A stretch of DNA of 64,000 bases from DASUHT01 sp038230835 (GCA_038230835.1 JBBRMM010000005.1:1-64000); one strand, 5' to 3'; shown: positions 8,943 to 17,928, numbered from the stretch's first letter. The notes: generated from the sequence alone by a model not told the origin. Translations and numbers: made by a program.

Positions 8943-8974
8943 TTGGAGGGCGACGCGTCGGCGTCGCCCTCCAA
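8943..8974 (+). terminator. Strong intrinsic-type hairpin
   Basis: A perfect 14-bp stem (TTGGAGGGCGACGC paired with its complement) with a GTCG loop, followed by gcctttgt. It lies 88 nt after the basic membrane-protein gene and before the gene at 9047, so it would end the first transcript. Confidence 0.7.
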
Positions 8975-9046
8975 GCCTTTGTGGAACTAGTGAGCGACTA
9001 GCTCGCCAGCGAACTTGCTCGGCTCAGGCGAGGAAAGGGGTAGCGA

Positions 9047-9244
9047 ATGAGTGAGGTCGCCATCACCGGCGGTATCTGCCAAGTCCCCGGGTGTGCGCGA
9101 TTGGGTCGGCAATCCCAGGACGTCCTGCGTCAGGCCAAGGGAGCCGCGACGGAAGGTGACGTCTTGCTGTGCGACGAGCACTACAAGGAGTCCGAGACCG
9201 ACCTCGAGCGGTTCCGTCGCAAGCATTTCCCTGACTTCGGGTAG
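9047..9244 (+). CDS. Small Cys/His-containing protein, unknown
   Basis: 65 residues, unrecognised. ATG 9047 follows a clear ribosome-binding site (gaggaaagggg). Cysteines in CQVPGC near the start and CDEHY about 35 residues later could form a C-C-C-H metal site. The C-terminus is charged and helical (ESETDLERFRRKHFPDFG). It lies between a terminator and the duplicated-motif protein; no operon partner is obvious. Confidence 0.55.
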   Translation: MSEVAITGGICQVPGCARLGRQSQDVLRQAKGAATEGDVLLCDEHYKESETDLERFRRKHFPDFG

Positions 9245-9478
9245 TCGACGCGGCAGTCGAATGGTCTCCAGGTGGCGCCGCGGCCGGCGCTCGCACCTCC
9301 CGGGGCCCGACCGTCCGGCGCGCCCAGCGACACTCCAGTTTGATACGGCACGCGGAGGGTGGCGGGAAGTGGATGCCCGCCGAACCCTCATCGGACGGTG
9401 CAGTCACGCACCGAGGGGATACTGGTATCCGACTTCTGTATCCTTGGGTCGAGATTCCAACGATGGAGGCTCCGGGTG

Positions 9479-9805
9479 ATGGAAACCACGCGCACGGCCC
9501 TGCTAGCGGGCGTTGCCAACGAGGTTGCTGCCGCGCGGGAGGGCGAACCGATCGAAAATCTTGACCTGCAGACGCGCCAGCGCTACCACCAGGTCGCCGA
9601 GCGGATCGTTGCGCGGCTGGAGTCGCGGGCCGCGACAACCACTATCGACCCGGTCAGCAGCGTGGCCCAGGAGGCGGCCGTCGAGTTCGAGGGCGAGCCG
9701 TTTGACGACCTCGATGATGGCCGGAAACTGGTTTACCTCGCCGTGGGAAGGCGGGTTGTCGCTTTCTATGGTCATGCGAAGCGACCCATCGACGGCCGAA
9801 ACTAG
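9479..9805 (+). CDS. Small protein made of two tandem homologous halves
   Basis: 108 residues. ATG 9479 has GGAGG about 10 nt upstream. The two halves align: VANEVAAAREGEPIENLD...VAERIVARL (about 11-47) and VAQEAAVEFEGEPFDDLD...VGRRVVAFY (about 62-98), sharing the core EGEP-(I/F)-(E/D)-(N/D)-LD and a C-terminal helix. This indicates an internal duplication of a unit of about 38 residues. No known domain is recognised. The helical, acidic character suggests a compact soluble protein. Confidence 0.6.
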   Translation: METTRTALLAGVANEVAAAREGEPIENLDLQTRQRYHQVAERIVARLESRAATTTIDPVSSVAQEAAVEFEGEPFDDLDDGRKLVYLAVGRRVVAFYGHAKRPIDGRN

Positions 9806-9894
9806 GTAGGCGGCCTAGTCGACCCATTCGCGCGGGTGGGCTGCGAGGGTGGTCGAGCGACACAGGTCTGGTGGGACGTCGCGGCGGTGGTTGA

Positions 9895-10068
9895 TCAGGT
9901 CAGGGGTTGTGTCCAGGCGCGGACGGTGCCGCACTTTTGGCAGCGGGCGATGCTCGGCGCGCTGCCGATGACGTGGTGGAGGGTGATCCGCGCGCATGCG
10001 CGGCAGTAGGACGGATCGACGAGTCGGATAGCGTCTGGTTGCGGTTCGGGTTCGGCGGGAAGTGTCAC
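9895..10068 (-). CDS. Small zinc-ribbon protein
   Basis: 57 residues, from GTG 10068 to TGA 9895-9897. Two knuckles are present: YCRACARITLHH and ARCQKCGTVRAW, giving CxxC-x(22)-CxxC, a standard zinc ribbon, here with a short proline/glutamate-rich N-terminal tail. No ribosome-binding site is visible. The start lies inside a 17-bp tandem repeat (10064-10107), so the true start is uncertain and an in-frame TTG 6 nt upstream is possible. Function is unknown; such ribbons often mediate protein or nucleic-acid contacts. Confidence 0.45.
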   Translation of the reverse strand: MTLPAEPEPQPDAIRLVDPSYCRACARITLHHVIGSAPSIARCQKCGTVRAWTQPLT

Positions 10069-10107
10069 TGGCAAGAAACGGTCACTGGCAAGAAGCGGTC
10101 ACTGGCC
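10064..10107. repeat. 17-bp tandem repeat, 2.6 copies
   Basis: GTCACTGGCAAGAAACG (10064-10080) is repeated as GTCACTGGCAAGAAGCG (10081-10097) and begins again as GTCACTGGCC. It spans the 5' end of the zinc-ribbon gene, in the divergent gap before the PilZ gene. Confidence 0.8.
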
Positions 10108-10219
10108 GGTTTGATCGAGGTGCCGGTGAATGATCGGCACGGGTTGGCGGGCCCTTGAGGGCGGGCAACAGCGGGTGGGCCTTGAGGCGAAGCGTCGTCG
10201 CGCCGATCATGAGCGAGAG

Positions 10220-10960
10220 GTGGACACGACGTCTCGACAGTTGCTTGACCTCGCGCGATGCGTGCTGCCGTCTGCGCCGTGTGTGATCGACGTGGTCTTC
10301 GAAGACGGCGGCTCGTTTCCCGTGTCGCTCCTCGGCGAGGAGACCGAAAACGACGTTGTGTGCCTCCATGCTCCACGTCGGGCGGTTCGCGACGGGACGC
10401 GGCTCTTAGCGCGCGTGAGCGATGAGCAGGGCGGCGGCTATGAGGTCGAACTAGAAATCGTGGCGAGCTTCTTCCATTTTGGCGAGGAAGCACTGGTGCA
10501 CGCAGCGGTAACGGCCGTCCGTCGCCGCAAGGGGCGACGCTTGGCTAAAAGAGTCGCCGTCGGCGAAAAGGCGACGGCGCGAGTCGGGTTTTCGGGCAGC
10601 CACCCTGCCGGGGCCGAGCTCGAGGTGCGCATGGTCGATGTGTCCGCCACCGGCCTGGCGTTCTCCACGCCACAAACGTTCGATCCTGGGGATCTGCTCA
10701 CGGTCAACGTATGGGTCGCCGATCGCGCAATGGCCATCGACTCGCGCGTGGTGCGCTGCCAGCGCGCCCCGTATGACCGATTCCGAGTCGGCTGCGAAAT
10801 CCGAAACCTCACCCCCCAAGACCAGCAAGCACTCTCCCAACTCGCAGCCACCTCCGACGGCCACATCACCGTAGATCGACGCTCACAACCACCCATCCCC
10901 ACCACCGGCCAATCAAGCCTCAACAACCGCCTCTGGCGCACCCCCCGCGCAACCACCTAG
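10220..10960 (+). CDS. PilZ-domain protein
   Basis: About 246 residues. An N-terminal beta-rich region (about 10-95; VIDVVFEDGGSFPVSLLGEE) resembles the YcgR-N type domain found before PilZ. The PilZ domain (about 105-215) carries the c-di-GMP-binding signature: an arginine-rich RRKGRRLAKR entry (RxxxR) and DVSATGLAF (DxSxxG). The family links cyclic-di-GMP to motility or envelope output; binding here is inferred from the motifs. The C-terminus is a disordered Ser/Thr/Pro tail. GTG 10220 is taken as start because the domain begins just after it; the frame is open from 10130. Confidence 0.82.
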   Translation: MDTTSRQLLDLARCVLPSAPCVIDVVFEDGGSFPVSLLGEETENDVVCLHAPRRAVRDGTRLLARVSDEQGGGYEVELEIVASFFHFGEEALVHAAVTAVRRRKGRRLAKRVAVGEKATARVGFSGSHPAGAELEVRMVDVSATGLAFSTPQTFDPGDLLTVNVWVADRAMAIDSRVVRCQRAPYDRFRVGCEIRNLTPQDQQALSQLAATSDGHITVDRRSQPPIPTTGQSSLNNRLWRTPRATT

Positions 10961-10989
10961 CGCGAACATTCGATAGGGCTGCATCACGG

Positions 10990-11310
10990 TCAAGGGGCAA
11001 TCGGGTCGCCGCGCGGCTGCCGCGTGTTACCGCCAGCGGCGAAAACACGCTGGGCTGCCTCAGCGGTGCTCAACCAAGCGCGCAACTCGAGCTGCTCCGC
11101 CGCGAGCTGGTCGGCACGCTCGTCGTCGAGGAGGTTTGTGGCCCCGAAGCGGCCGCTCGCTCAGACTTCAACCACGTACCCGGGATATCGACCAGCGGCC
11201 CGGCGCCGCTACACGCCTCGAAGACGCGCGCGCCGAGGGCGTCGGTGCGCTGGAGGGGGGACGACCAGGTGGCGCGGCTCAGATCGAGCGGTCCGCTGAT
11301 GAGGTTGTGC
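10990..11310 (-). pseudogene. Unidentified protein fragment with an internal frameshift
   Basis: Two minus-strand frames with natural protein composition abut near 11160. One contains DLSRATWSSPLQRTDALGAR and PGTWLKSERAA; the next continues FGATNLLDDERADQLAAEQL and ends at TGA 10990-10992. Neither has a start, and the junction needs a frame change, so this appears to be the 3' end of a disrupted gene. The family is not recognised. Confidence 0.4.
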
Positions 11311-11375
11311 CGTCCGCGGTGGTGTAGCCGCCGCGGGCGGGGGCTTCGTCAATAACGCAGACGATGTTGGCCCGG

Positions 11376-12385
11376 TCAGTGCCCCGCGGCGCGGCTTGCA
11401 ACCAGCGATTGACAGTGCGACGACCATGCTGTGGCGCCGACTCGGCGCCAGAATGCATCGGCGGCGGCGATCTCGGCCTGGCCCTCGGCGACCCGGCCGG
11501 CGTTGAGGTGCGCCTGTCCGGCCTGCATTCGCGCAAACGCTTCGCTCGGCCGATCGCCGATCCGAGCGCAGGCCTCGGCCGCAAAGAATGGTTGATCGCC
11601 AAGGAGCTGGTTTGCTGCCTGCACCCAGCTGGTGGGTGTGGGAACCCGGCGGAGGTGTTCGAGACCGGCGGGCTCGCGGCGCGCCAGCACGCAGGCGACG
11701 GCAAACGGCACGACCACGTCACCCATGATCATGGTGCGCTGACACATCTCACCCGCCTCGTCCAGCGCCGCGGCGGCGGCGGGGTTGCCCTGGTGGGCGA
11801 GCAGCATGGCCTCCACGCTGAGGGCGGTGAACTTTGCTCGCACGTCCCAGTCGTCGCGCGCGGTCTCCAGAGCGATCCGGGAGTGTTCGCGGGCCTCGGC
11901 CGGTCGTCCTTGGGCGAGTGCGATCATCCCCAGCAGCACCCGAGGTGGGACGATCATCTGCGACGACTCGCCGGGGCCGTCGATCACCCAGGTCGACCGC
12001 GTGACTGCCACATCCCAGTCACCGTCCCAGTACGCAAGGTAGGCGGCGAGTACATTGCACGCGGCCAGCATCACGACGTCGCCAACCTTGCGGGCGGAGG
12101 CCTCCATCTCGGAGCCGGTCAGGCGCGCCCGTTCGAGGTCGCCCACATCAAGGCAGAGGCTGGCGACATCGGCTCGGTGGTTAAGCGCCGCCCGCGTCAA
12201 TCCCGCCGCGTCGAGTTCGCGCGCATCGATGAGCACCTTCGCCGCCCCCGCGGCGTCGCCCGTTGCGAACTCGGCCAGGCCGAGCTGGCGCAGGCAGTAG
12301 AAGTAGCGGTCGAGTGAGTCCTCCTTGCGAGCCGCCGCCAATGCTTCGCGGCCAAACCGGAGTGCCGCGGCACCATCGCCGTGCG
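11376..12385 (-). pseudogene. TPR-region fragment of a large regulator, 5'-truncated
   Basis: About 335 codons encode helical tetratricopeptide-like repeats (FGREALAAARKEDSLDRYFY, then LGLAEFATGDAAGAAKVL, LGMIALAQGRPAEAREHS and MQAGQAHLNAGRVAEGQAEI), as in the C-terminal half of actinobacterial ATPase/LuxR- or BTAD-type regulators. The expected N-terminal output and ATPase domains are absent. Upstream of about 12385 the reading frame dissolves into the antisense-like phase of the glycine-rich gene, so the 5' part has been replaced. No promoter or start codon of its own is visible. Confidence 0.65.
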
Positions 12386-13245
12386 GGTGCCGCCTGGGAA
12401 CGAGCCCTTGATCGCCAGGCCGCTGAAGTAGCCGCTTCCGCCGCCGCTGCCGGTCGATGGGTCGTTCGTCGGGTTGGATGGGTCTCCGTCGGTTCCGACG
12501 CCGCCGCCGTACCATCCCCCGCCGCCGCCGGCTGCAGGCCCGGGGGACACGCCGCCCAGGCCAAATGCGCCGCTGTCCCTGGATGGGATACAGCCGAGTC
12601 CTCCCGCGGTCTGCGAGCCTCCAAGGCCGCAGCCGAGATGTGCGCTGTTGCCGCCGGCGCCGCCGGTCAGCCCGCCGCCCGCGCCGCCGTCGCCGAAGTC
12701 AAACAGCGTGGCTGCACCACCACCCCCGCCGCCGCCGACAACGATCCGCACCTCGAATCCACAGGTGGTGGAGGTCGCGCAGGTGGTGGCGCCGTTACTG
12801 ACGCGAACGTCGGAGGCTCCGCCACCTCCGGGCCGCCATAGGTGGCCGTGCCACCCGCGCCGCTGCCGCCGCCGTTGAATCCACCGGCGCCGCCGAACTG
12901 GCCGCTGTTGTCACTCCCACGTCCGCCGACGACGATCTCGAACTGCTCGCCCGGCTTGACGGGGAACGTCGCCTTGGCCTCGCCTCCGGCGCCGCCGATT
13001 GCCACCAGCGTCGGCGGACTGCCGTCCACGACGTTGCCGGCCGACGCGCCGTACACGTCGAACGTGACCGAGGTGACGCCGGTGGGCACCGTCCAGAGGT
13101 ACTTGCCGGCGGTACCGTAGGTCTTGAGCACCGTCGATGTGGCTGCGGCGCGTCCCACGCCAGCCGCAAACACCGAGGCCGCGCCGGCGCACCCCACCGC
13201 GACGACCGCCGCCAGCTGCTTGATCCGTCGTCTGCTGAAACTCAT
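12380..13245 (-). pseudogene. Secreted glycine-rich exoprotein, frameshifted and 3'-truncated
   Basis: ATG 13245 follows AAGGGGGAG. The product begins MSFSRRRIKQLAAVVAVGCA (signal peptide), then a beta-rich domain (WTVPTGVTSVTFDVYGA) and glycine-rich runs such as GGAGGFNGGGSGAGGTA. Near 12833-12838 coding passes to another frame (DVRVSNGATTCATSTTCGFE, GGGGGGGAATLFDFGDGG), consistent with loss of one base in a C/G run. The sequence then ends abruptly inside FSGLAIKGSFPGGTRTA at about 12385, where the TPR fragment starts. Intact relatives are secreted Gly-rich surface proteins of several hundred residues. Confidence 0.7.
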
Positions 13246-13355
13246 CGCTCCCCCTTTGATCGCGCTTCCGCTCGAGTCTCCCAGCACAGGGACGATCGTC
13301 TCAACCACCTCGCAACCAGTCAAGTGCTGCCACGTACTCGCTACCGCGACATGCC

Positions 13356-14267
13356 TTACAGCGTTGGTCCGGTGGGGCGCAGCGGCGGCAGCCCGAACCA
13401 CTGCGCGAGCGCGCCGGCCAGGCCGTAGTGGGTGAGCGGGGTGGCGTTGGTGGAGCCGGCGGGCACGCCGGGGCCGAGCTCGAGTAGCGGCACGTGGCCG
13501 CCGCCGCCCGGGGATGCGCTGCCGAATGCCTCGTCCCACACGACCAGGACGGTGACGTCGTTTTGGCCGTTGTCGCTGAGCAGTCCCGGCAGGGTGGTGG
13601 AAAGCCAGCCGTCGCCCTGGCAGACCTCGTCCTGGATCGCGTTTCCCAGGGCACACGGAGCGGTCGCCAGATCGTTGTGCATGTCGTCGGTGAGGTTGGG
13701 CGTGATCCATGCGAACTGGGGTAGGGCGCCGGCGGTCAGGTCGGTCGCCAACTGGCCGAACGGCACGTCGTTGGTTGCGCAGGTGCCGTCACCGGTGGTG
13801 GACAGGTCGCTGAAGTACACCGGCGGGTTGTGGCGCACGGCGTAGCGTCCGCTGTTGTACGGCGCGCAGTTCTTGGGCATCGACTCGGCATAGGCCATCC
13901 AGCTGACGCCGGCCTGGTTCATCTCGTGAAACAGGTTCTCGGCGGCGAACGAGCCCACCGGGCAGCGATCGGAGGTGCAGCCCAGAAAGTCGCCCGAGGT
14001 GAGCGCCAGGTAGTTGGGCAGGCTGGGGTGGCCGACAGCGTAGTAGCCGGTGAAGAGCCGGCCCTGGCCGAGCAGGCCGTTCAGGTAGGGGGCGTTGGGA
14101 TTGCCGATCACCTGCTCGTAGCTCTTGTTCTCCATCAGGATCACGACCAGGTGGTTGGAGCCGGCGGTGGCGCCCAGCACCGGCGGCGGGCTCGCAGAGC
14201 GGACGCCCACCGCGATCACAAGGCCGGCGGCGGCGGCGCCCAGCGCAAGCGCCAGATAGCGCCGCAT
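13356..14267 (-). CDS. Secreted phosphoesterase (alkaline phosphatase-like fold), paralogue 1
   Basis: 303 residues with an N-terminal signal anchor (YLALALGAAAAGLVIAVG). Core motifs of the PF04185-type phosphoesterases, which include phospholipase C and SapM-like phosphatases, are present: HLVVILMENKSYEQVIGN, APYLNGL, GHPSLPNYLALTSGD, FAWITPNLTDDMHN and VLVVWDEAFG. Acidic and histidine residues in these motifs form the metal site in the family. Likely a secreted phosphomonoesterase or lipid phosphatase; the substrate is unknown. ATG 14267 is chosen over GTG 14291. Two paralogues occur at 49187-50221 and 57195-58827. The gene lies just downstream of dnaE2 on the same strand. Confidence 0.87.
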   Translation of the reverse strand: MRRYLALALGAAAAGLVIAVGVRSASPPPVLGATAGSNHLVVILMENKSYEQVIGNPNAPYLNGLLGQGRLFTGYYAVGHPSLPNYLALTSGDFLGCTSDRCPVGSFAAENLFHEMNQAGVSWMAYAESMPKNCAPYNSGRYAVRHNPPVYFSDLSTTGDGTCATNDVPFGQLATDLTAGALPQFAWITPNLTDDMHNDLATAPCALGNAIQDEVCQGDGWLSTTLPGLLSDNGQNDVTVLVVWDEAFGSASPGGGGHVPLLELGPGVPAGSTNATPLTHYGLAGALAQWFGLPPLRPTGPTL

Positions 14268-14326
14268 CGACCCGGTCGGAAACCCGCTCACCCGTCGAGT
14301 GTACGGCCGGCGGCGGAGGCCCGCCA

Positions 14327-17300
14327 TCAGCGCCGCCCGCGGCCCCAGTTGTTGCCGGGCGGTGCGGCCACCTTCAGGCCGCGCAGGTCGGCCACCCGTC
14401 CGCCCTGGCCGGCGCCCGTGCCGGCGGCGCGGCGGGCGGCCGTCTCGGCCTGGCGGGCGACCTCGGGGCGGGCGGCGTGGGAGAGCCCTGTGACGCGCTC
14501 GGCGAGGATGTTCAGGGTGTCGTTTCGGCGTTCGAGCCGGCCCCACACCTGCACCAGCGGCTCGGAGCGGATGGCGATCCGGTCGCGTTCGTAGATCGGC
14601 GGTGGGACGATAATGTTGGTCATGCCGGTCTCGTCCTCGACCAGCAGGAAGACGATGCCCTTGGCGGTCGAGGGGCGCTGGCGGGCGACCATCACCCCGG
14701 CGGTGCTGACCAGGCCGCCGCGGCCGTCGCGCAGCGAGGCGGCGGTGCGGATGGCCGGATCGAGGCTGGGCCGCAAAAGCGCCATCGGGTGGGGGCCGGT
14801 GGTCAGGCTCATCGTCTCGTGGTCGGCCACCATCCGCTCCCACTCGTCCATCACCCGCAGGCTGGGGGTGGGGGAGGCGTCCAGGGCCAGCGCGAGCTGG
14901 CGGGCGTGGGCCGGGCCGGCCGGGGCACGGTGCAGGCGAAGCTCCCACAGCAGCGCCCGCCGGTCACCGAAGGCCTCGCAGGCGCCGGCTCGCACCAGCG
15001 ACTCCAGCAGGTCGGTCTTGAGCGGCGAGCGGCGCACCAGGTCGCCCAGGTCGGTGAAGGCGCCGCCGGTCTCACGCTCGGCCACCAGCGCTTCGGCCCG
15101 CGTGCCCACGCCCTTCACGTAGCCGAGGCCGATCCGCACCGCGGCGCCGGCGTCCTCCACGCTGCACACGGCGTCGCTTCGGTTGATGTCGGGCGGGCGC
15201 ATCGTGACACCGCGCCGCTCGCCGTCGCGAAGCAGCGTGGCCGGCGGGTAGAAGCCCATCGGCTGGGCGTTCAGAAGCGCGCACAGAAACTCGCCCGGGT
15301 AGGCGCGGTGCAGCCACGCCGACTGGTAGGCCAGGATGGCGAAGGCGGCCGCGTGGCTCTTGGGGAACCCGAACTCCGAAAACGCCACCACCTTGTCGAA
15401 CACGGTGCGCGCGGTGGCCTCCGAGACGCCGTTTTCGGCAGCGCCCTGGCAGAAGCGCAGCCAGTGGCTCTCCAGCGCCTCGCGGCTGCGCTTGCGGCTC
15501 ATCGCCCGCCGCAGGCTCTCGGCCTCGCCGGTCGAAAAGCCGGCCAGCGCGATCGCCACCTCGAGCACCTGGTCCTGGAAGACGACCACGCCCAGCGTGT
15601 CTTTGAGCACCGAGGCGAGCAGCGGATGGTCGAAGGGCGGCTCAAAGGCGGGGTCGGCCCGCAGCGCACGCCGGTTGCGGATGTAGGGGTTCACGGCGTC
15701 GCCCACGATCGGCCCCGGCCGCACCAGCGCCACCTGCACGGTCAGGTCGTCCAGCGACTCGGGCTTGGTCTGCACCAGCGACTGCATCTGGGCGCGGCTC
15801 TCGATCTGGAACACACCCACCGTGTCGGCGGCCTGGATCTCGGCGAACACGTCGGGGTCGTCGAAGCCGACCCGCGACAGGTCGATCGGCGCGCCCCGCG
15901 TGTGGGCGATCAGATCGACGCACTCCTCGACCGCCGACAGCATGCCCAGGCCCAGCAGGTCGATCTTGAGGAAGCCGGCGTCGGCGCAGGAGTCCTTGTC
16001 CCACTGGCAGATCTGGCGTCCGGCCATGGCCGAGGGCAGCACCGGTACCAGTTCCACCAGCGGTGTGGTCGAGATCACCATCCCGCCCGAGTGCTGGGAC
16101 AGGTGGCGGGGCAGGCCGCGGATCTCCTCCATCAGGAAGGCGAAGGCCTTCCAGCGCGGCGAGTCCAGCCGCCCGCGCAGCTCCTCGATCTGCTCCGGTT
16201 CGATCTGGCCCCAGGCGTCGGCCAGCCGGGCCATCCGCTCGATCTCGCCGGCCGGCAGCGCCAGCGCCTTGCCCAGGTCGCGGATCGCCCCCCGCGTGCG
16301 GTAGGTGGGGAAGGCCGCCACCAGCGCGGCGTGCTCGGGCCCGTAGCGGTCGATCACCTCGAGCATCAGGCCCTCGCGCACGTCGCGGGGGAAGTCGAGG
16401 TCGATGTCGGGCACGCTGGTCAGGTCGCGGGACAGGAAGCGGCCCAGAAAGAGCTTGGTGGCCACCGGATCGACGTGCGAGAGGCCGATCAGGTAGCAGA
16501 CGATCGAGCCCACGCTCGATCCCCGCCCGCGCCCGGGCGGCAAAAGTCGGCGGCCGGCACTCGTGCCGCGCACCCGCACCGCCACCTCGCGGGCCATCTC
16601 GAGCACCTCGCGGTGCAGCAGGAAGAAGCCGGCCAGCCGGTGGTGGGCGATCAGCCCCAGCTCCTCGTCCAGCCGCTCGCGGGCCTCCAGGATCAGCGTC
16701 GAGTGCGCGTAGCGGCGCTCCAGCTCGTCCCGGCACAGGCGCGTCAGCACGGCCTGGGCCGGCTCGCCGGCGTCCGAGAAGTCGGGATAGCGGTAGCCCA
16801 GATCCTGGGTCAGGTCGAACGTGCAGCGCTCGCCCAGCTCGGCCGCGCCGCGGATCGCCGCGGCCGGGAAGCGGGCCGCCGTCTGCGCCGGCGAGCGCAG
16901 CACCGACTCGTGGTTTCCCCGCCGCCTGGCCTCGCAGGCCTCCAGGGTGGTGTTGTGGCGGATGGCCACCAGCGCGTCCTGCAGGAGGGCGCGGCGGGGG
17001 CTGTGGGCGTGCACGTCGGCGGTCGCCACCGTGCGCAGCCGCAGCCGCTGGGCCAGCTCGGTGAGCAGCCGGTTTCGGCGCGCGTCGCCGCGCCAGTAGG
17101 GCCGCTGCAGCTCGATCCACAGCCGCTCGCGGCCGAACATCGCCCGCAGCCGGCGGGCCATCGCCTCGGCCTCGGCCGGCCGGCCGGCTCCCACCAGCCG
17201 GGCCACCGCGCCGTCGCGGGCGCAGCCCGACAGGCAGTGCAGGCCCTCGGCGTGGCGGGCCAGCTGCTCGAGCGTGGCGGCCGGAGCCCGGCGGTCGTCG

Positions 17301-17590
17301 GCGTGGGCGAGCGTGATCAGCCGGCACAGGTTGCGGTAGCCGCGCTGGTCGGCCGCCAGCAGCGTCAGGTGGGCGCCGCCCACCAGCGTCAGCTCGCAGC
17401 CGGTGATCGGGCGCAGGCCGGCCTCGCGGGCGGCGTGGGCGAACTCCAGCGACCCCGACAGGCTGTCGTGGTCGGTCAGCGCGAAGGCTTCGTAGCCCAG
17501 CTCGGCGGCGCGCAGGGCGAGCTCCTGCGGCTGCGAGGCGCCGTCCAAAAAGGAGTAGCAGGAGTGGGCGTGAAGCTCGGGGTGGGGCAT
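14327..17590 (-). CDS. dnaE2: Error-prone DNA polymerase III alpha subunit DnaE2
   Basis: 1087 residues. The PHP domain opens with HAHSCYSFLDGASQPQEL and FALTDHDSLSG. The polymerase active-site aspartates are kept in VPDIDLDFPRD (about residue 390) and in KIDLLGLGMLS (about 538). Helix-hairpin-helix and OB-fold regions follow (the last near 950-1070, with VEDETGMTNIIVPP). The length is near the DnaE2 norm and shorter than most replicative DnaE1. DnaE2 acts with ImuB in SOS-induced translesion synthesis. A LexA-type palindrome at 17600-17615, 9 nt ahead of the ATG, supports damage induction. imuB lies 13 kb away rather than in an operon with it. Confidence 0.93.
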   Translation of the reverse strand: MPHPELHAHSCYSFLDGASQPQELALRAAELGYEAFALTDHDSLSGSLEFAHAAREAGLRPITGCELTLVGGAHLTLLAADQRGYRNLCRLITLAHADDRRAPAATLEQLARHAEGLHCLSGCARDGAVARLVGAGRPAEAEAMARRLRAMFGRERLWIELQRPYWRGDARRNRLLTELAQRLRLRTVATADVHAHSPRRALLQDALVAIRHNTTLEACEARRRGNHESVLRSPAQTAARFPAAAIRGAAELGERCTFDLTQDLGYRYPDFSDAGEPAQAVLTRLCRDELERRYAHSTLILEARERLDEELGLIAHHRLAGFFLLHREVLEMAREVAVRVRGTSAGRRLLPPGRGRGSSVGSIVCYLIGLSHVDPVATKLFLGRFLSRDLTSVPDIDLDFPRDVREGLMLEVIDRYGPEHAALVAAFPTYRTRGAIRDLGKALALPAGEIERMARLADAWGQIEPEQIEELRGRLDSPRWKAFAFLMEEIRGLPRHLSQHSGGMVISTTPLVELVPVLPSAMAGRQICQWDKDSCADAGFLKIDLLGLGMLSAVEECVDLIAHTRGAPIDLSRVGFDDPDVFAEIQAADTVGVFQIESRAQMQSLVQTKPESLDDLTVQVALVRPGPIVGDAVNPYIRNRRALRADPAFEPPFDHPLLASVLKDTLGVVVFQDQVLEVAIALAGFSTGEAESLRRAMSRKRSREALESHWLRFCQGAAENGVSEATARTVFDKVVAFSEFGFPKSHAAAFAILAYQSAWLHRAYPGEFLCALLNAQPMGFYPPATLLRDGERRGVTMRPPDINRSDAVCSVEDAGAAVRIGLGYVKGVGTRAEALVAERETGGAFTDLGDLVRRSPLKTDLLESLVRAGACEAFGDRRALLWELRLHRAPAGPAHARQLALALDASPTPSLRVMDEWERMVADHETMSLTTGPHPMALLRPSLDPAIRTAASLRDGRGGLVSTAGVMVARQRPSTAKGIVFLLVEDETGMTNIIVPPPIYERDRIAIRSEPLVQVWGRLERRNDTLNILAERVTGLSHAARPEVARQAETAARRAAGTGAGQGGRVADLRGLKVAAPPGNNWGRGRR

Positions 17591-17599
17591 CTCGGCAGA

Positions 17600-17615
17600 C
17601 CGAACGTATGTTCGA
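17600..17615 (-). promoter_or_regulatory. LexA box of dnaE2
   Basis: CCGAACGTATGTTCGA matches 15 of the 16 positions of the palindrome TCGAAC-N4-GTTCGA used by actinobacterial LexA. A TACACT hexamer (17623-17628, minus strand) just upstream could be the -10, placing the operator over the transcription start and 9 nt from the dnaE2 ATG. Confidence 0.85.
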
Positions 17616-17899
17616 TACGCAGAGTGTACACCCGGCTACTTGGCCACTGCGAATCGTCTTCAAAGCAGGGAGAACGCGGCACTTGCAACGATCTTCCGGC
17701 CGGTGTATCTTCAACGCTCGGCGGGTGGCCGTGCGATCCGGGAAGGGGCGGCTGGTGCGCGGCTATGCGGGCGCTTTCCACGCGGCGTGTGGTACTCGAT
17801 ACTTCCAGCAGCCACGGCGGCGATGCGCCTCGCGACGAAGCTCGTTCGGTCAAGAGCCTCTAATGCCGGAGTCGAGTGGCGCAAAAGTGGCAGTTGTGT

Positions 17900-17928
17900 T
17901 TGCAATTCCCGCAAATAGCAGGTAGATT
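17900..17928 (+). promoter_or_regulatory. Sigma-70-like promoter of the 2080-residue exoprotein gene
   Basis: TTGCAA (17900-17905), a 17-bp spacer, then TAGATT (17923-17928); transcription would start near 17935, about 15 nt before ATG 17950. A small palindrome, TTTGC-aattccc-GCAAA, overlaps the -35 and could bind a regulator. Confidence 0.55.

Noticed and set aside
10965..10978. LexA-like half-sites GCGAACATTCGATA after the PilZ gene
   Set aside because: The spacing between GAAC and TTCG is wrong for TCGAAC-N4-GTTCGA, so it was not counted as an SOS site.
14477..17863. Very long plus-strand open frame of more than 1100 codons opposite dnaE2
   Set aside because: Its composition (Gly, Arg, His, Gln, Ala-rich, no domain motif) is what high-GC codon bias produces antisense to a real gene; the minus-strand frame carries all DnaE motifs.
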